Source: Planctomycetota bacterium
Lineage (GTDB): Bacteria > Planctomycetota > B15-G4
Direction: 5' to 3'
Length of the DNA stretch: 64,000 nt
Assembly: GCA_029245865.1 (NCBI GenBank)
Contig: JAQWOM010000023.1
Location: 1-64,000, forward strand
Shown here piece by piece: positions 43,534 to 52,980 of the stretch; position 1 is the stretch's first letter, and each line of letters begins with the position of its first letter. The notes under the pieces are model-generated. The model saw only the letters and a list, made by a program, of their open reading frames with translations, was not told where the DNA came from and searched no databases. Position numbers and translations under genes: made by a program.

Positions 43534-45274
43534 CACCGGACAGTCTCGAGGCTTGCTCGAGATCGGCCGGCCGAACCCTCGCCAAGACCTCACGAGCTTC
43601 AAGGCGTAGGGCGCTCATGGCTTGATAATCGAGGTCGGCTGGCAAGCGCACCGCCGAAAGTTTCTGCAGCTTCTCCACTTGCCGAGCTTGGCGTTCTACG
43701 TACCCCTCGTAACGGACGTCCCATTCCACCTGACTCACCTCATCGGCCGTCAATTCATGGCCCGCGAGTCTGGGGAACTCATGCCTCAGAGAGGCCCAAT
43801 CGGAACCGCGCCTCATCGCACGGCGAGCAGGAGCATCCACGGGCCCTAGAGATCGAAGAGCACCTTGAATCGCCGCCTCTTTCTGCTCAAGTGGTGCCAA
43901 GGCTTCGTCGTTCAGCAACCCCCACGCCCGCGCCCGCGGCATAAGGCGTCGATCGGCATTATCCTGACGCAGCAACAGCCGGTATTCAGCACGTGAAGTG
44001 AACATGCGGTAAGGCTCGCGCGGACTACGTATCGAGAGATCGTCGAGCAACACACCGATGTAAGCCTCGTGTCTCCCCAGCACGGCTTCTGGCTCATGGG
44101 CGAGGAAACGGGACGCATTCAGACCGGCCATGACTCCTTGTGCCGCAGCCTCTTCGTAACCGCTCGTTCCGTTGATCTGACCGGCAAGGAACAAACCCTC
44201 AACCGCGCGGCACATGAGCGTCGGATGAAGCTGCCACGCAGGAACCGCGTCGTACTCCACCGCATAACCTGGGCGCAACATCTTGGCGCCTTCCAGACCG
44301 GGAACCGTGTGAACCATCCGAAGCTGCACTTCGCTGGGCAGGCAGTTAGACAATCCATTGAGGTAGAGCGAGTGGCCATGAACTGTTTCCCGCTCAATGA
44401 ACAAGCGATGCCGCCCCTTGTCCGGGAATCTCACCACCTTGTCTTCGATGGACGGGCAGTAACGCGGGCCTTTGCTCTGGAGGGCACCCCGGCCGTACGG
44501 TGAGAGATGCAGATGCTCCCGAACCAGTTCATGGGTCTCGGGTGAAGTTTCTGTGCAATGGCTGTCGAGGGCCGGTCGTCCCGCCGGAGGTTCAACACGG
44601 AACGAGAAACGGCCGTCATCCGGAGAACCTCCGTGCCTCGGCAACTCCGAGAGGTCTACCGAGCGCGCGTCGAGACGCGGTGGCGTCCCGGTCTTGAGGC
44701 GAACGAGTTCCATGCCAAGCGAAGACAAAGATTCGCTGAGGGCGTGGGCAGGCGCCTCACCGACACGCCCTCCAGCCGTCTGCTGACTGCCCACGTGCAT
44801 GAGCCCGCGCAAAAACGTGCCCGTCGTGAGCACGACGGCACGGGCAGCAATCTGGCTCCCGTCCGTGAGTTCCAGGCCTGTAAGTCGGCCAGCCTGCTCA
44901 AGAATCCGCCGGACCTGGCCCGAGCGAATCTCGATGCCCGGGGTGCCTTCCAACGTCTGCCTCAGAAAAGCTGCGTAGGCTTTCTTGTCCACCTGCGCCC
45001 GAGGCCCCTGGACTGCTGGCCCCTTGCGAGTGTTCAGCATCCGAAACTGGATCGAGGCGTGGTCTGCTGCGATGCCCATGAGGCCTCCCAGCGCATCCAC
45101 TTCGCGCGCCAATTGCCCTTTTGCTAGCCCTCCGATCGACGGATTGCAACTCATCCGTCCGATCGCAGTGGGATCCAACGTTATGAGAAGGACACGGCAC
45201 CCCCGAGCGTGTGCAGCCCAAGCCGCTTCCACACCCGCATGACCTCCTCCGACCACCACGACGGTGTCCAACAT
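43475..45274 (-). CDS. mnmG: tRNA uridine-5-carboxymethylaminomethyl modification enzyme, FAD subunit
   Basis: 599 aa. FAD-binding [71 protein letters not shown], and the GidA segment [16 protein letters not shown]. With MnmE it installs cmnm5 at U34 of tRNAs. ATG start, divergent from the ABC ATPase gene. Its last about 20 codons overlap the 3' end of ruvA on the other strand; translation of both is clear, so the overlap is real. Confidence 0.97.
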   Translation of the reverse strand: MLDTVVVVGGGHAGVEAAWAAHARGCRVLLITLDPTAIGRMSCNPSIGGLAKGQLAREVDALGGLMGIAADHASIQFRMLNTRKGPAVQGPRAQVDKKAYAAFLRQTLEGTPGIEIRSGQVRRILEQAGRLTGLELTDGSQIAARAVVLTTGTFLRGLMHVGSQQTAGGRVGEAPAHALSESLSSLGMELVRLKTGTPPRLDARSVDLSELPRHGGSPDDGRFSFRVEPPAGRPALDSHCTETSPETHELVREHLHLSPYGRGALQSKGPRYCPSIEDKVVRFPDKGRHRLFIERETVHGHSLYLNGLSNCLPSEVQLRMVHTVPGLEGAKMLRPGYAVEYDAVPAWQLHPTLMCRAVEGLFLAGQINGTSGYEEAAAQGVMAGLNASRFLAHEPEAVLGRHEAYIGVLLDDLSIRSPREPYRMFTSRAEYRLLLRQDNADRRLMPRARAWGLLNDEALAPLEQKEAAIQGALRSLGPVDAPARRAMRRGSDWASLRHEFPRLAGHELTADEVSQVEWDVRYEGYVERQARQVEKLQKLSAVRLPADLDYQAMSALRLEAREVLARVRPADLEQASRLSGVTRSDLALLALTRSARAPS

Positions 45275-45354
45275 CTCGACCTTCCAGGACTCTTAAAAGC
45301 TGTGAACTCGCTGGCTCGATTCGTCACGCCACTTCCGTCATTGTAGGAACCCTC

Positions 45355-46383
45355 ATGCCCAGTTCCTCGACTGACTCTGAACGTCGCGACGCGCCCCCCC
45401 TGCTGGGGGTGAAGCATCTTCACATAGACATGGGTGAACGCACCCTCGTTCGCGATCTCTCTTTTGACCTCCAGCCCGGCGAACGGCTCGTTCTTGTCGG
45501 CGCCAATGGAACGGGCAAGACCACGCTCTTGTCCATTCTCGCAGGCCTCCGGGCGCCCACGGCAGGCGAGGTTCTCAGGCCCCAGACGCCGCCCGGAGTG
45601 CTCTTCCAGGATGGCGCCCTCTGGCCTCACCTCACAGCATCCGAGCATCTGAGCTTCGTGGACACCCACAAAGACACGGCCTGGCAGCACAAGCTGCTCA
45701 AGATCTTTCAGCTCACAGAACTCGCCGATCAACGCCCCGAAGCCATGAGTGGTGGCGAACGCTTACGCCTCGGCCTGGCCCGTGCCCTTGCCGGCCGCCC
45801 CACCTGGGTCCTCATGGATGAACCACTGGCGCATCTCGATCCCCGCGTGGCGTCCTCGGTCCGCGAGACCCTTCCGCTTCTTTTGGAGGAGATTGGCGCC
45901 GCCTCCGTGATCATCACGCATGATCCCGATGATGTGCTCCACTTTGGCCAGCGGCTGATCTCCCTGTCCGGCAGAGGACCTACATGGCAAGGATCCGCAC
46001 GCTTTGCCCTCGATTCGCCCCCCACCCTCGGACTGGCAGCCTTTGCCGATCGCGGCACGCTGCTCACCGCTGTCGCCGACAACAACGGCCGGGCCGAGTT
46101 CGGCCTTGGGCTGGCCATCGAACAGGTTCCACCAGGTGAAGAGGTCACCGCCTTTCTGGACAACGCCGCCGTGCGATTCTCGGATGATGGTCAGTCGATC
46201 CAGGCGACATACGTTGCTCCCGACCGGCGAGGCGGAAGCTGGGTACGCCTCAACGGTCGCCTGATCCGATGCGGAGATTTCGAAGGCGGCCTTCGAGCGG
46301 GAGATCTTGTGCGCATCCGCATCGAAGGCCGCGTCCGACCACTCAGTGACACCGAGCCCGGCGCGGAACGAGGTGCCGAATGA
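45355..46383 (+). CDS. ABC transporter ATPase with TOBE-like C-terminal domain
   Basis: 342 aa from ATG at 45355 (AGGAA upstream); the longer frame is an antisense reading of mnmG. Walker A GANGTGKTT, Q-loop FQDGALWPHLT, signature MSGGERLRLGLARAL, Walker B WVLMDEPLAHLD, H-loop IITHDP. After about residue 225 there is a beta-rich region like the TOBE/regulatory domain of molybdate, sulfate, iron or polyamine importers. No permease or binding protein is adjacent. The stop overlaps the multihaem cytochrome start by 4 bases (ATGA), so the pair is probably co-translated. Confidence 0.85.
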   Translation: MPSSSTDSERRDAPPLLGVKHLHIDMGERTLVRDLSFDLQPGERLVLVGANGTGKTTLLSILAGLRAPTAGEVLRPQTPPGVLFQDGALWPHLTASEHLSFVDTHKDTAWQHKLLKIFQLTELADQRPEAMSGGERLRLGLARALAGRPTWVLMDEPLAHLDPRVASSVRETLPLLLEEIGAASVIITHDPDDVLHFGQRLISLSGRGPTWQGSARFALDSPPTLGLAAFADRGTLLTAVADNNGRAEFGLGLAIEQVPPGEEVTAFLDNAAVRFSDDGQSIQATYVAPDRRGGSWVRLNGRLIRCGDFEGGLRAGDLVRIRIEGRVRPLSDTEPGAERGAE

Positions 46384-47447
46384 GCCGAAAACTCGTGGCG
46401 CTGTTGCTGCTAGCCCTGCTCACGGGCGCGCTCTGGCTCGCCCCGAAGCCACAAGGCGAGAGCGTAACAACGCCCCTCTCCAGCTCAGGCACCACATCCT
46501 CTCAGGCCATCCAACCCGCCGGCGATCCTGCCTCGTGCCTTCCCTGTCACGAAGCGGTCGTTGAAGAGTGGCGCACATCGATGCACGCGCAGGCCTTCAC
46601 CGACCCACAGGTGCGCGCCCCCGATCAATCGGACAACTTCAGGCGAACCGAATGCATTCCATGCCACGCACCCCGCCCGGTGTTTGAGTATGGGATCGAG
46701 ACAGGCACTCGAGTGGTCGCTCGCATGCAACGCCGACATGACGGAGTGGACTGCCTATCCTGCCACGGACTCTCAGGAGGGGGCGTCGCCGCCGAGCGCC
46801 CAGGCCTGACAGGCGCCTGCCGACCAATTTTCCAGGAAGCCTTGTCGACCCCCGCCCTCTGCGCGCCTTGCCACAATCAACACGACACTCATGAAGAGTG
46901 GAAAGCCTCGCCCGCTTTTCAGGCGGGGAACACGTGCACGGAATGTCACATGCCACGCGTCCTTCGAGTGGGTCAAGAAGCTGGCGCGCCTCGCAGTGGC
47001 CGCAGCCATGCCTGGCCAGGTGGACGTGACAGGGAGTTCGCGCTGAGTGGATTGAGTCTCGAACACGAAATTGTTGGCGACACCTTAGCGGTGACTCTGA
47101 AAAACACCTTTGCAGGGCACAACCTTCCGAGCGACTCGCGCAACCGCGCCCTGGATCTCGTGGTCACTCTTTACAATGCCCGCGGTGCACAACTGCCGGC
47201 CGCAGAGGGCGTTGGAGTGCGCCATGCCGGTGGAGAAAACGGCGCGGCCCGCCTCCGATTCCGAAACCCGTACCGCAGTTCGGGTGAAGCCAACACCCAG
47301 TTGCCTGCCGGAAAAACAGCCACGCTTGAAGTGCCTCTGCCCGCCGAAGCTGCCAGGGCGCGCATCCACCTCTTCTACAAGTTGAAGCCCTGGGCCCCCG
47401 ACGAAGAGGCCCACTGGTCTTACGACGAAGACATCCTCCTTCACTGA
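46380..47447 (+). CDS. Exported five-haem cytochrome c
   Basis: 355 aa. N-terminal signal or anchor KLVALLLLALLTGALWL. Five CxxCH haem motifs: CLPCH (53-57), CIPCH (92-96), CLSCH (125-129), CAPCH (161-165), CTECH (186-190). Their spacing is like cytochrome c554-type multihaem proteins. The haem-free C-terminal 150 residues form a beta-rich domain (LEHEIVGDTLAVTLKN, GHNLPSDSRNRALD). It would shuttle electrons in the periplasm; substrate unknown. Overlaps the ABC ATPase gene. No cytochrome maturation genes are visible in the window. Confidence 0.87.
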   Translation: MSRKLVALLLLALLTGALWLAPKPQGESVTTPLSSSGTTSSQAIQPAGDPASCLPCHEAVVEEWRTSMHAQAFTDPQVRAPDQSDNFRRTECIPCHAPRPVFEYGIETGTRVVARMQRRHDGVDCLSCHGLSGGGVAAERPGLTGACRPIFQEALSTPALCAPCHNQHDTHEEWKASPAFQAGNTCTECHMPRVLRVGQEAGAPRSGRSHAWPGGRDREFALSGLSLEHEIVGDTLAVTLKNTFAGHNLPSDSRNRALDLVVTLYNARGAQLPAAEGVGVRHAGGENGAARLRFRNPYRSSGEANTQLPAGKTATLEVPLPAEAARARIHLFYKLKPWAPDEEAHWSYDEDILLH

Positions 47448-47489
47448 GGCCGGAAGCTGCGACAGGCTGCACTCCGCTGGGCCGGCCTC
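47446..47489. terminator. Inverted repeat between convergent cytochrome and ribD genes
   Basis: GAGGCCGG (47446-47453) and CCGGCCTC (47482-47489) are perfect 8-bp complements with a 28-base loop, located in the 50-base gap between two convergent genes. It has the position of a bidirectional terminator but lacks T-runs. Confidence 0.3.
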
Positions 47490-47497
47490 CGGGAATC

Positions 47498-48661
47498 TCA
47501 AACAGAAGAGACGGTCGTACGAAACCCTCTCAGAAGGATGTCGCCCCCCACCTGGTCGACACGCACATCCTGCAAGCGCAGTCTTTCGGCCACCCGGCGC
47601 GCAGCAGCTTGAGTCGCGGGAGCCGTCCCCGAGAGCGATTCTCCATCGGGCAGCGTCAATCCGCTCAGCGGACATCCATCCACCGCCGGCAAGGCCTCGG
47701 GGCCCAGGCAGACGGGCGTCAGGAAAGTGGCAACCTGGTCCACCAATCCAGATTCCATCAGGCGCCCCAGGGTGTAGGACCCACCTTCCACGAGCAGGCG
47801 CCGCACGCCCTGGAGAGCCAAGGCGTCGAGCACCGCCTCGGTCCAGTTTGGCCCGGAGGGAACTCGCAACACACAGGCACCGTGCTGCTCAAGTGTTTCA
47901 GCAGCCTGCTCATCTGCCTGTTCGTCAGTCATCACCCAGGTGGGTGTCTCCAGAGCCGTGCTGACAACCGTGCAAGCCGGCGGCGTACGCAGATGAGGGT
48001 CAAGAATCACGCGCCGCAACGGGCGCAAGCTCACGGCATCACCACGAACCGTCAGGCGAGGATCATCGGCCAAGACCGTGCCAACACCAACAAGGATTGC
48101 GTCCGCAGAGGCACGCCAGTCGTGAACCATGGCCTGTGCTTCTGGACCTGAAAGCTTTGTGGGCTGCCTATCTTTCGGAGCGATCGCACCCTCAATCGAC
48201 ATGGCCCATTTGGCGAACACGTGTGGGCGACGCCGACCAAGAGTCTCGGCAAAACTCGCGATGAGCTTGGCACTGACTTTGCTGTCAACAACCTCCACCG
48301 AAACGCCCGCTTGACGCAAGAGTTCCAGGCCGCGGCCTGCGTGCTGCGGTGCCGGGTCGAGACAGCCGACCACAACGCGAGCCACTCCCGCAGCCAACAG
48401 AGCTTCGGTGCACGCGCCTGTCTTTCCCGTCGTGGAACAGGGTTCGAGCGTGACGCAAACAGTCGCTCCACGCGCCCGGTCACCTGCATCCAGAAGGGCT
48501 TCGACCTCGGCGTGTGCACCTCCGAAGGCCCGATGCCAGCCTCGCCCGACCACCTCGTCACCGGACAGCACCACGGCCCCTACAACGGGGTTGGGCTCCA
48601 CATCACCGCGTCCGCGAACAGCCAACTCCTCGGCGAGTTGCAGTGACTCGGACTCGTTCAC
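47498..48661 (-). CDS. ribD: Bifunctional riboflavin biosynthesis deaminase/reductase
   Basis: 387 aa. N-terminal deaminase with the zinc site GGAHAEVEALL and CVTLEPCSTTGKTGACTEALL. C-terminal reductase with KWAMSIEGAIA, SADAILVGVGTVLADDPRLTVR and RRLLVEGGSYTLGRLMESGLVD. It performs steps 2 and 3 of riboflavin synthesis. GTG start overlapping the miaB stop by 4 bases (GTGA). The other rib genes are not in the window. Confidence 0.95.
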   Translation of the reverse strand: MNESESLQLAEELAVRGRGDVEPNPVVGAVVLSGDEVVGRGWHRAFGGAHAEVEALLDAGDRARGATVCVTLEPCSTTGKTGACTEALLAAGVARVVVGCLDPAPQHAGRGLELLRQAGVSVEVVDSKVSAKLIASFAETLGRRRPHVFAKWAMSIEGAIAPKDRQPTKLSGPEAQAMVHDWRASADAILVGVGTVLADDPRLTVRGDAVSLRPLRRVILDPHLRTPPACTVVSTALETPTWVMTDEQADEQAAETLEQHGACVLRVPSGPNWTEAVLDALALQGVRRLLVEGGSYTLGRLMESGLVDQVATFLTPVCLGPEALPAVDGCPLSGLTLPDGESLSGTAPATQAAARRVAERLRLQDVRVDQVGGDILLRGFRTTVSSV

Positions 48662-50034
48662 GGACAGGCCGCCGGCACGACCTCCACCCGCTTACCTGAA
48701 AGTGTCAGGGCCGTCGAATCCGTGATCTCCACGTCCACAAATCTATCCGTCCAGGAGGGCTCGCCCTCGAAGACGATCCGATCGAATGCCAGGTTCCGCC
48801 CGAAGAGCATCCGTGGATTGCGACGGCTCTGCCCTTCGACCAGAACCTCGTGCCGAGTTCCGATCAGCGTCTGGTGACGTTCTTCCTGAATGGCTGCCTG
48901 GATCTTCTGCAGCCGAGCAAGCCGCGCCCGCTTCACATCGTCGGGCACATCATCTGCCAGTCGCCCCCAGGCAGGAGTTCCGGGGCGGGGCGAGTAGCGA
49001 AACAGGAATGCCTGGCTGAATCGCACTTCTTCCACCAGTTCTACGGTGGACTCGAAATCTGCGTCGGTTTCTCCGGGAAAGCCAATGATGACATCGGCCC
49101 CCATCTGCACACCTGGGATACGCGCCTTCAACTCGCGCGCAATCTCCCGGTAACGATCCGCTGTGTAGCCACGCGCCATCCGCCGCAACATCGCATCACT
49201 TCCCGACTGGGGTGGCAGGTGCAGAAACAATCCTGCCTTGTGGCAGTTCGCCATGGAGTCGATGAGGCGATCATCCATTTCTTCGGGATGGCTGGTGATA
49301 AAGCGGACGCGCCGCAAGCCATCAAGCTCTTCAAGCCGCTCCAGCAAATCACCGAGCGAGTTCCCAGCGCCACGCCCCCAGGCATTCACTGTTTGCCCGA
49401 GCAACGTAACTTCGACAACTCCATCATCCACGAGGCGGTGCACTTCATTGTAGATGTCTTCCATGGGCCGACTAACCTCCAGCCCACGTGTGTTGGGTAC
49501 AACGCAGTACGTACAACGCTTGTCACATCCGCGCATCACGGTCACATACGCACGGCTCTTTGCAGGGCGCACATCGATCTCACGCTCTTCGCTCACCTGG
49601 GGTGAGCCGTCCACAGCGACGATTCGCGTGCCATCCGCACGAACTTCGTCAAGCACCGTCGCAACACTCGGAAAGTCACGGGTCCCCACCACGAAGTCGA
49701 GCGCTGGCCAGCGCTTCAAGAGCGACTCACCTTCTCGAGACGCCATGCAACCCAGCACCCCGACGGCGAGATCCGGGCGTGCACGCTTCGCCACGGAAAT
49801 CTCACCGAGGTGGCTGTGAACGCGATGCTCGGCTTGATCCCGGATACTGCAGGTCACAAGCAGGACGGCATCCGCCTCTTCATCGCGATCGGTGAAGTCA
49901 TACCCAGATCGCTTGAGAGCCCCCACGACCAGCTCAGCGTCCAGCTTGTTCATCTGGCACCCAAAGACCTCAAGCAGGACCTTGGGGCCCCCGGCAACTC
50001 CATGGGGCGGCGGTGAGAGGACGGCATCGTTCAT
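48658..50034 (-). CDS. miaB: tRNA-2-methylthio-N6-dimethylallyladenosine synthase
   Basis: 458 aa. Radical-SAM methylthiotransferase: N-terminal UPF0004 domain with VFGCQMNKLDAELV and LVTCSIRDQAE, radical SAM cluster RGCDKRCTYCVVPNTRG (CxxxCxxC), VTLLGQTVNAWG, LHLPPQSGSDAMLRRM, and a C-terminal TRAM-type beta domain (about 395-455). It adds the methylthio group to i6A37 in tRNA. GQTVNAWG is closer to MiaB than to MtaB or RimO. ATG start, divergent from the TPR lipoprotein gene, overlapping ribD. Confidence 0.95.
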   Translation of the reverse strand: MNDAVLSPPPHGVAGGPKVLLEVFGCQMNKLDAELVVGALKRSGYDFTDRDEEADAVLLVTCSIRDQAEHRVHSHLGEISVAKRARPDLAVGVLGCMASREGESLLKRWPALDFVVGTRDFPSVATVLDEVRADGTRIVAVDGSPQVSEEREIDVRPAKSRAYVTVMRGCDKRCTYCVVPNTRGLEVSRPMEDIYNEVHRLVDDGVVEVTLLGQTVNAWGRGAGNSLGDLLERLEELDGLRRVRFITSHPEEMDDRLIDSMANCHKAGLFLHLPPQSGSDAMLRRMARGYTADRYREIARELKARIPGVQMGADVIIGFPGETDADFESTVELVEEVRFSQAFLFRYSPRPGTPAWGRLADDVPDDVKRARLARLQKIQAAIQEERHQTLIGTRHEVLVEGQSRRNPRMLFGRNLAFDRIVFEGEPSWTDRFVDVEITDSTALTLSGKRVEVVPAACP

Positions 50035-50187
50035 GGGCGCGGCATTGTAGTGAACAACCCCCGCAGTGCGACGCCTCCTCTCGTATCAAGCTCGACCTCC
50101 CTGCCTTCCGGGCCCCGAGAGTCGCTACCATGGCCCCCTCGAATCGCCCCATCCCGGCCTTCAGCCGTCTCCAGAACAGAGTCCGCT

Positions 50188-51213
50188 TTGTCCGCTCTCC
50201 GATATCTTGCCCTGCCCCCCTGGGCCCGAGCCTGCTGCCTCACGCTCGCTCTCATGAGTTGCGGCCCTGGTGACGGATCGCCATCGACTGCCGATTCGGG
50301 AAAGGGCGACAACTCGAAGGGAGCCCCACCCGCGACGGGCTTCGAAGGCCGCAGCTTCGAAGATGTCCGTAATGAGGCCTTCCGGATGCAGGACGCACGC
50401 GAGGATCCACAGCTCATTCTTGCAGCCTTGAAAGCCGCCCACGCGCTCAATCCAGACGCCTATGGTGTCAACCGTCGCCTCGGAGAGGTCTACGGCGAAC
50501 TCAAGCTGCATGTGGAAGCGCTGACTCACTACCAGCGAGCTCGCGTCAACAAACCCGAAGCTGTCGAGGACGGTCTGGCTGTCGTACGACTCTTGCTGGC
50601 ACTTGACCGCCACGAAGAAGCCCTGGAGGAACTGGCGCCGCTGCTAACCGACGAGTCAACTCGCGGCGAAGCTCTCTTTCATCAGGCTCGCATTCTGGAC
50701 TTCCTGGGTGACCGGGCTGCAGCGCTCGACATCTTGCAATCCGCAACGACCGCCGACCCAGCTCTCGCCTACCACGCGATTTCTCTCAACGGCCGTTTCC
50801 TCATGGAAGACGGAGACTTCAGCACCGCGGAAATCCTTTTTCGCCAGGCGCTCGCTGGACGAGCAGACTACAAGGAAGCACTGCGTGGCATGGCGGATGT
50901 TTGTCGGCGCCTTCAACGTCCAGAAGAAGCTCAACACTGGGACAGAATCTTGACCCTGTTTCTTGACCTCACAGACAATGTTTTTGCCCGTAAACAGCGC
51001 GCAGCACGACGTCGCACATTAACGGCCCTCGTCACCGAATATCCTGCATGGACGCCCGGCTACCGGCAGTTGGCACTTCACCTTCGTCGAGACGGAGATG
51101 GAGCCGCAGCCTGCGAAGTGATCCGTGACTTCCTGGAGACGCATTCAGAGCTTGTCGAGCCCGAAGAGGCCTCGGCGCTTCGCGATGCTTTCTGTTCTGG
51201 AGTGGACTCATGA
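50188..51213 (+). CDS. TPR lipoprotein, first gene of the TPR/CRTAC1 operon
   Basis: 341 aa from the suggested TTG at 50188, which gives a compact lipoprotein signal (LSALRYLALPPWARACC, then LALMSCGPG with lipobox LMSC). A GTG at 50050 would add 46 residues before the signal and lie only 15 bases from the divergent miaB start. The start is therefore uncertain. Seven or so TPR-like helical pairs follow (about 60-320). It would sit in a membrane and offer protein-binding surface. The stop overlaps the next gene (ATGA), a CRTAC1-type lipoprotein, indicating co-translation. Confidence 0.72.
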   Translation: MSALRYLALPPWARACCLTLALMSCGPGDGSPSTADSGKGDNSKGAPPATGFEGRSFEDVRNEAFRMQDAREDPQLILAALKAAHALNPDAYGVNRRLGEVYGELKLHVEALTHYQRARVNKPEAVEDGLAVVRLLLALDRHEEALEELAPLLTDESTRGEALFHQARILDFLGDRAAALDILQSATTADPALAYHAISLNGRFLMEDGDFSTAEILFRQALAGRADYKEALRGMADVCRRLQRPEEAQHWDRILTLFLDLTDNVFARKQRAARRRTLTALVTEYPAWTPGYRQLALHLRRDGDGAAACEVIRDFLETHSELVEPEEASALRDAFCSGVDS

Positions 51214-52976
51214 AGCTCCCTTTACGGCATGCCCTGATCGCACAGATGCTGATGAGTGTCACTCTGACAAGCTGCGGATCCGAGATTGACAGCGAGACGG
51301 CGGGCTCAGAGGACTCCGGGGCCTACGCATTCCCCGACGTGGCAAGCGAATCGGGCATCGACTTCACACACACCCACGGAGGTCGTGGCAAACGATTCCT
51401 TTTCGAAACAATGGGCTCGGGTGTTGCCGTGGCAGATTTCAACGGAGACGAACGCCCCGACATCCTCTTGCTCCAGAGTGGAACGATTCCTCCAGGGGAA
51501 TTCTCTGCGGAGCAGCGACGTCGCGCGAATCACAACACAGGCACAACGGCTGCTCTCTACTTGAACGAGGGAAGCGAGGGTGACAGCTGGCGATTCTCGG
51601 ATGCGACAGCCGGCAGCGGACTGGAAGAACCGTTCTACGCCATGGGACTGGCCGTCGGAGACATCGACTCGGACGGAGACCGAGATCTCTACGTGGCCAG
51701 CTATGGCGAGGACCGCCTCTATCGCAACGACGGCACCGGCCGATTCAGCGAAGGGGCTCGAGCAGCTGGAATTGAAGATGACCGCTGGACCATTGGAGGC
51801 GCCTTCTTCGATGCCGACGCAGATGGCGACCTCGACCTGTACAGCGTCTCGTATCTGGACATGCCCGTGGAAAGCCATCGTTTCTGTGGACCGGCGCAAG
51901 ACCAACGCACCTACTGCCACGTCGATCAATGGAATGGGCTTGCGGACCGCCTCTGGATCAATGACGGAACGGGAAACTTTACTGACAAAACCGCCGAATC
52001 CGGGATCGCTGAGCTGGTCGGAAAAGGACTAGCCGTTGTCGGCGGGGACTACGACGACGACGGAGACACCGACCTCTTCGTGGCCAATGACAGCACAGCG
52101 AACTTCCTGCTGCTCAACGATGGCTCGGGTCATTTTGAAAATGTCGGCCGACAGAGCGGCACCGACCTCAATGGCGAAGGCCGTACCGAGGCGTCCATGG
52201 GCAGCGACCTTGGCGACCTCGATGGAGACGGCGATCTCGATCTGTTCGTGGTCAACTTCGAGAATGAGACCAACACTCTCTACAGGAATGACGGCGGTGG
52301 ATTCTTCACCGACATCTCCATGAGATCTGGAGCTGGCGCTCCCAGCATGCCCATGCTTGGATTCGGGACAGTCTTTGCCGACCTGGACAACGACACCGAT
52401 CTCGACATCTACGTCGCGAACGGGCACATCATGGACAATGTGGAAGAGGTCCAGGGGACGTCCACATACGCACAAGCTGATCACATCCTTCTGAATGGCG
52501 GGGACGGGCGATTCCAGCTCTCAGCGCCCATGTCTCCGGCCACGACCAGGCCCCGCGTCGGACGCGGAGTCGCCAGCGGTGATCTGGACGGCGACGGCGA
52601 TCTCGACCTGGTGGTGACCAACAGCGATGCCGCTCCTTATGTTCTTCGCAACGACCTCGCGACCGGGAATGCCCTGGCCATTCGCCTCCTGGGCCCGAGC
52701 GGTCGAGCGGACGCCGAAGGAGCCCGGATCACTCTCCGACTTGGAGATCGCACACTTGTCCGCGAATTTCGAGCAGGTGGATCCTATCTGAGTCATTCAG
52801 ATGGTGAGTTCGTGATCGGGCTTGGCGAGGCCACTCATATCGACGAACTCGTCATCAAATGGTTCGGCGACCACGAGACCAAGCACGGCCGCCTTGAGGC
52901 AGGAGCTCGTTACGTCTTCGCATTCGACGGAACCCTCGTCCGCTCGAGCCCTCTCGCAAGCGCTCAAGATTCTTGA
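51210..52976 (+). CDS. CRTAC1-type lipoprotein with seven FG-GAP/VCBS blades and ASPIC/UnbV domain
   Basis: 588 aa. Lipoprotein signal ending in LTSCGS. Seven blade motifs of the type VGDIDSDGDRDLYVASYG occur between residues 70 and 480 (ADFNGDERPD, GDIDSDGDRD, DADADGDLD, GDYDDDGDTD, GDLDGDGDLD, ADLDNDTDLD, GDLDGDGDLD), each with Ca-binding-type Asp spacing, so a seven-bladed propeller is likely. The C-terminal 90 residues match ASPIC/UnbV (REFRAGGSYLSHSDGEFVIGLG). Surface or periplasmic location. Coupled upstream to a TPR lipoprotein, and 4 bases separate it from the following TPR gene. Confidence 0.88.
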   Translation: MKLPLRHALIAQMLMSVTLTSCGSEIDSETAGSEDSGAYAFPDVASESGIDFTHTHGGRGKRFLFETMGSGVAVADFNGDERPDILLLQSGTIPPGEFSAEQRRRANHNTGTTAALYLNEGSEGDSWRFSDATAGSGLEEPFYAMGLAVGDIDSDGDRDLYVASYGEDRLYRNDGTGRFSEGARAAGIEDDRWTIGGAFFDADADGDLDLYSVSYLDMPVESHRFCGPAQDQRTYCHVDQWNGLADRLWINDGTGNFTDKTAESGIAELVGKGLAVVGGDYDDDGDTDLFVANDSTANFLLLNDGSGHFENVGRQSGTDLNGEGRTEASMGSDLGDLDGDGDLDLFVVNFENETNTLYRNDGGGFFTDISMRSGAGAPSMPMLGFGTVFADLDNDTDLDIYVANGHIMDNVEEVQGTSTYAQADHILLNGGDGRFQLSAPMSPATTRPRVGRGVASGDLDGDGDLDLVVTNSDAAPYVLRNDLATGNALAIRLLGPSGRADAEGARITLRLGDRTLVREFRAGGSYLSHSDGEFVIGLGEATHIDELVIKWFGDHETKHGRLEAGARYVFAFDGTLVRSSPLASAQDS

Positions 52977-52980
52977 CGCC

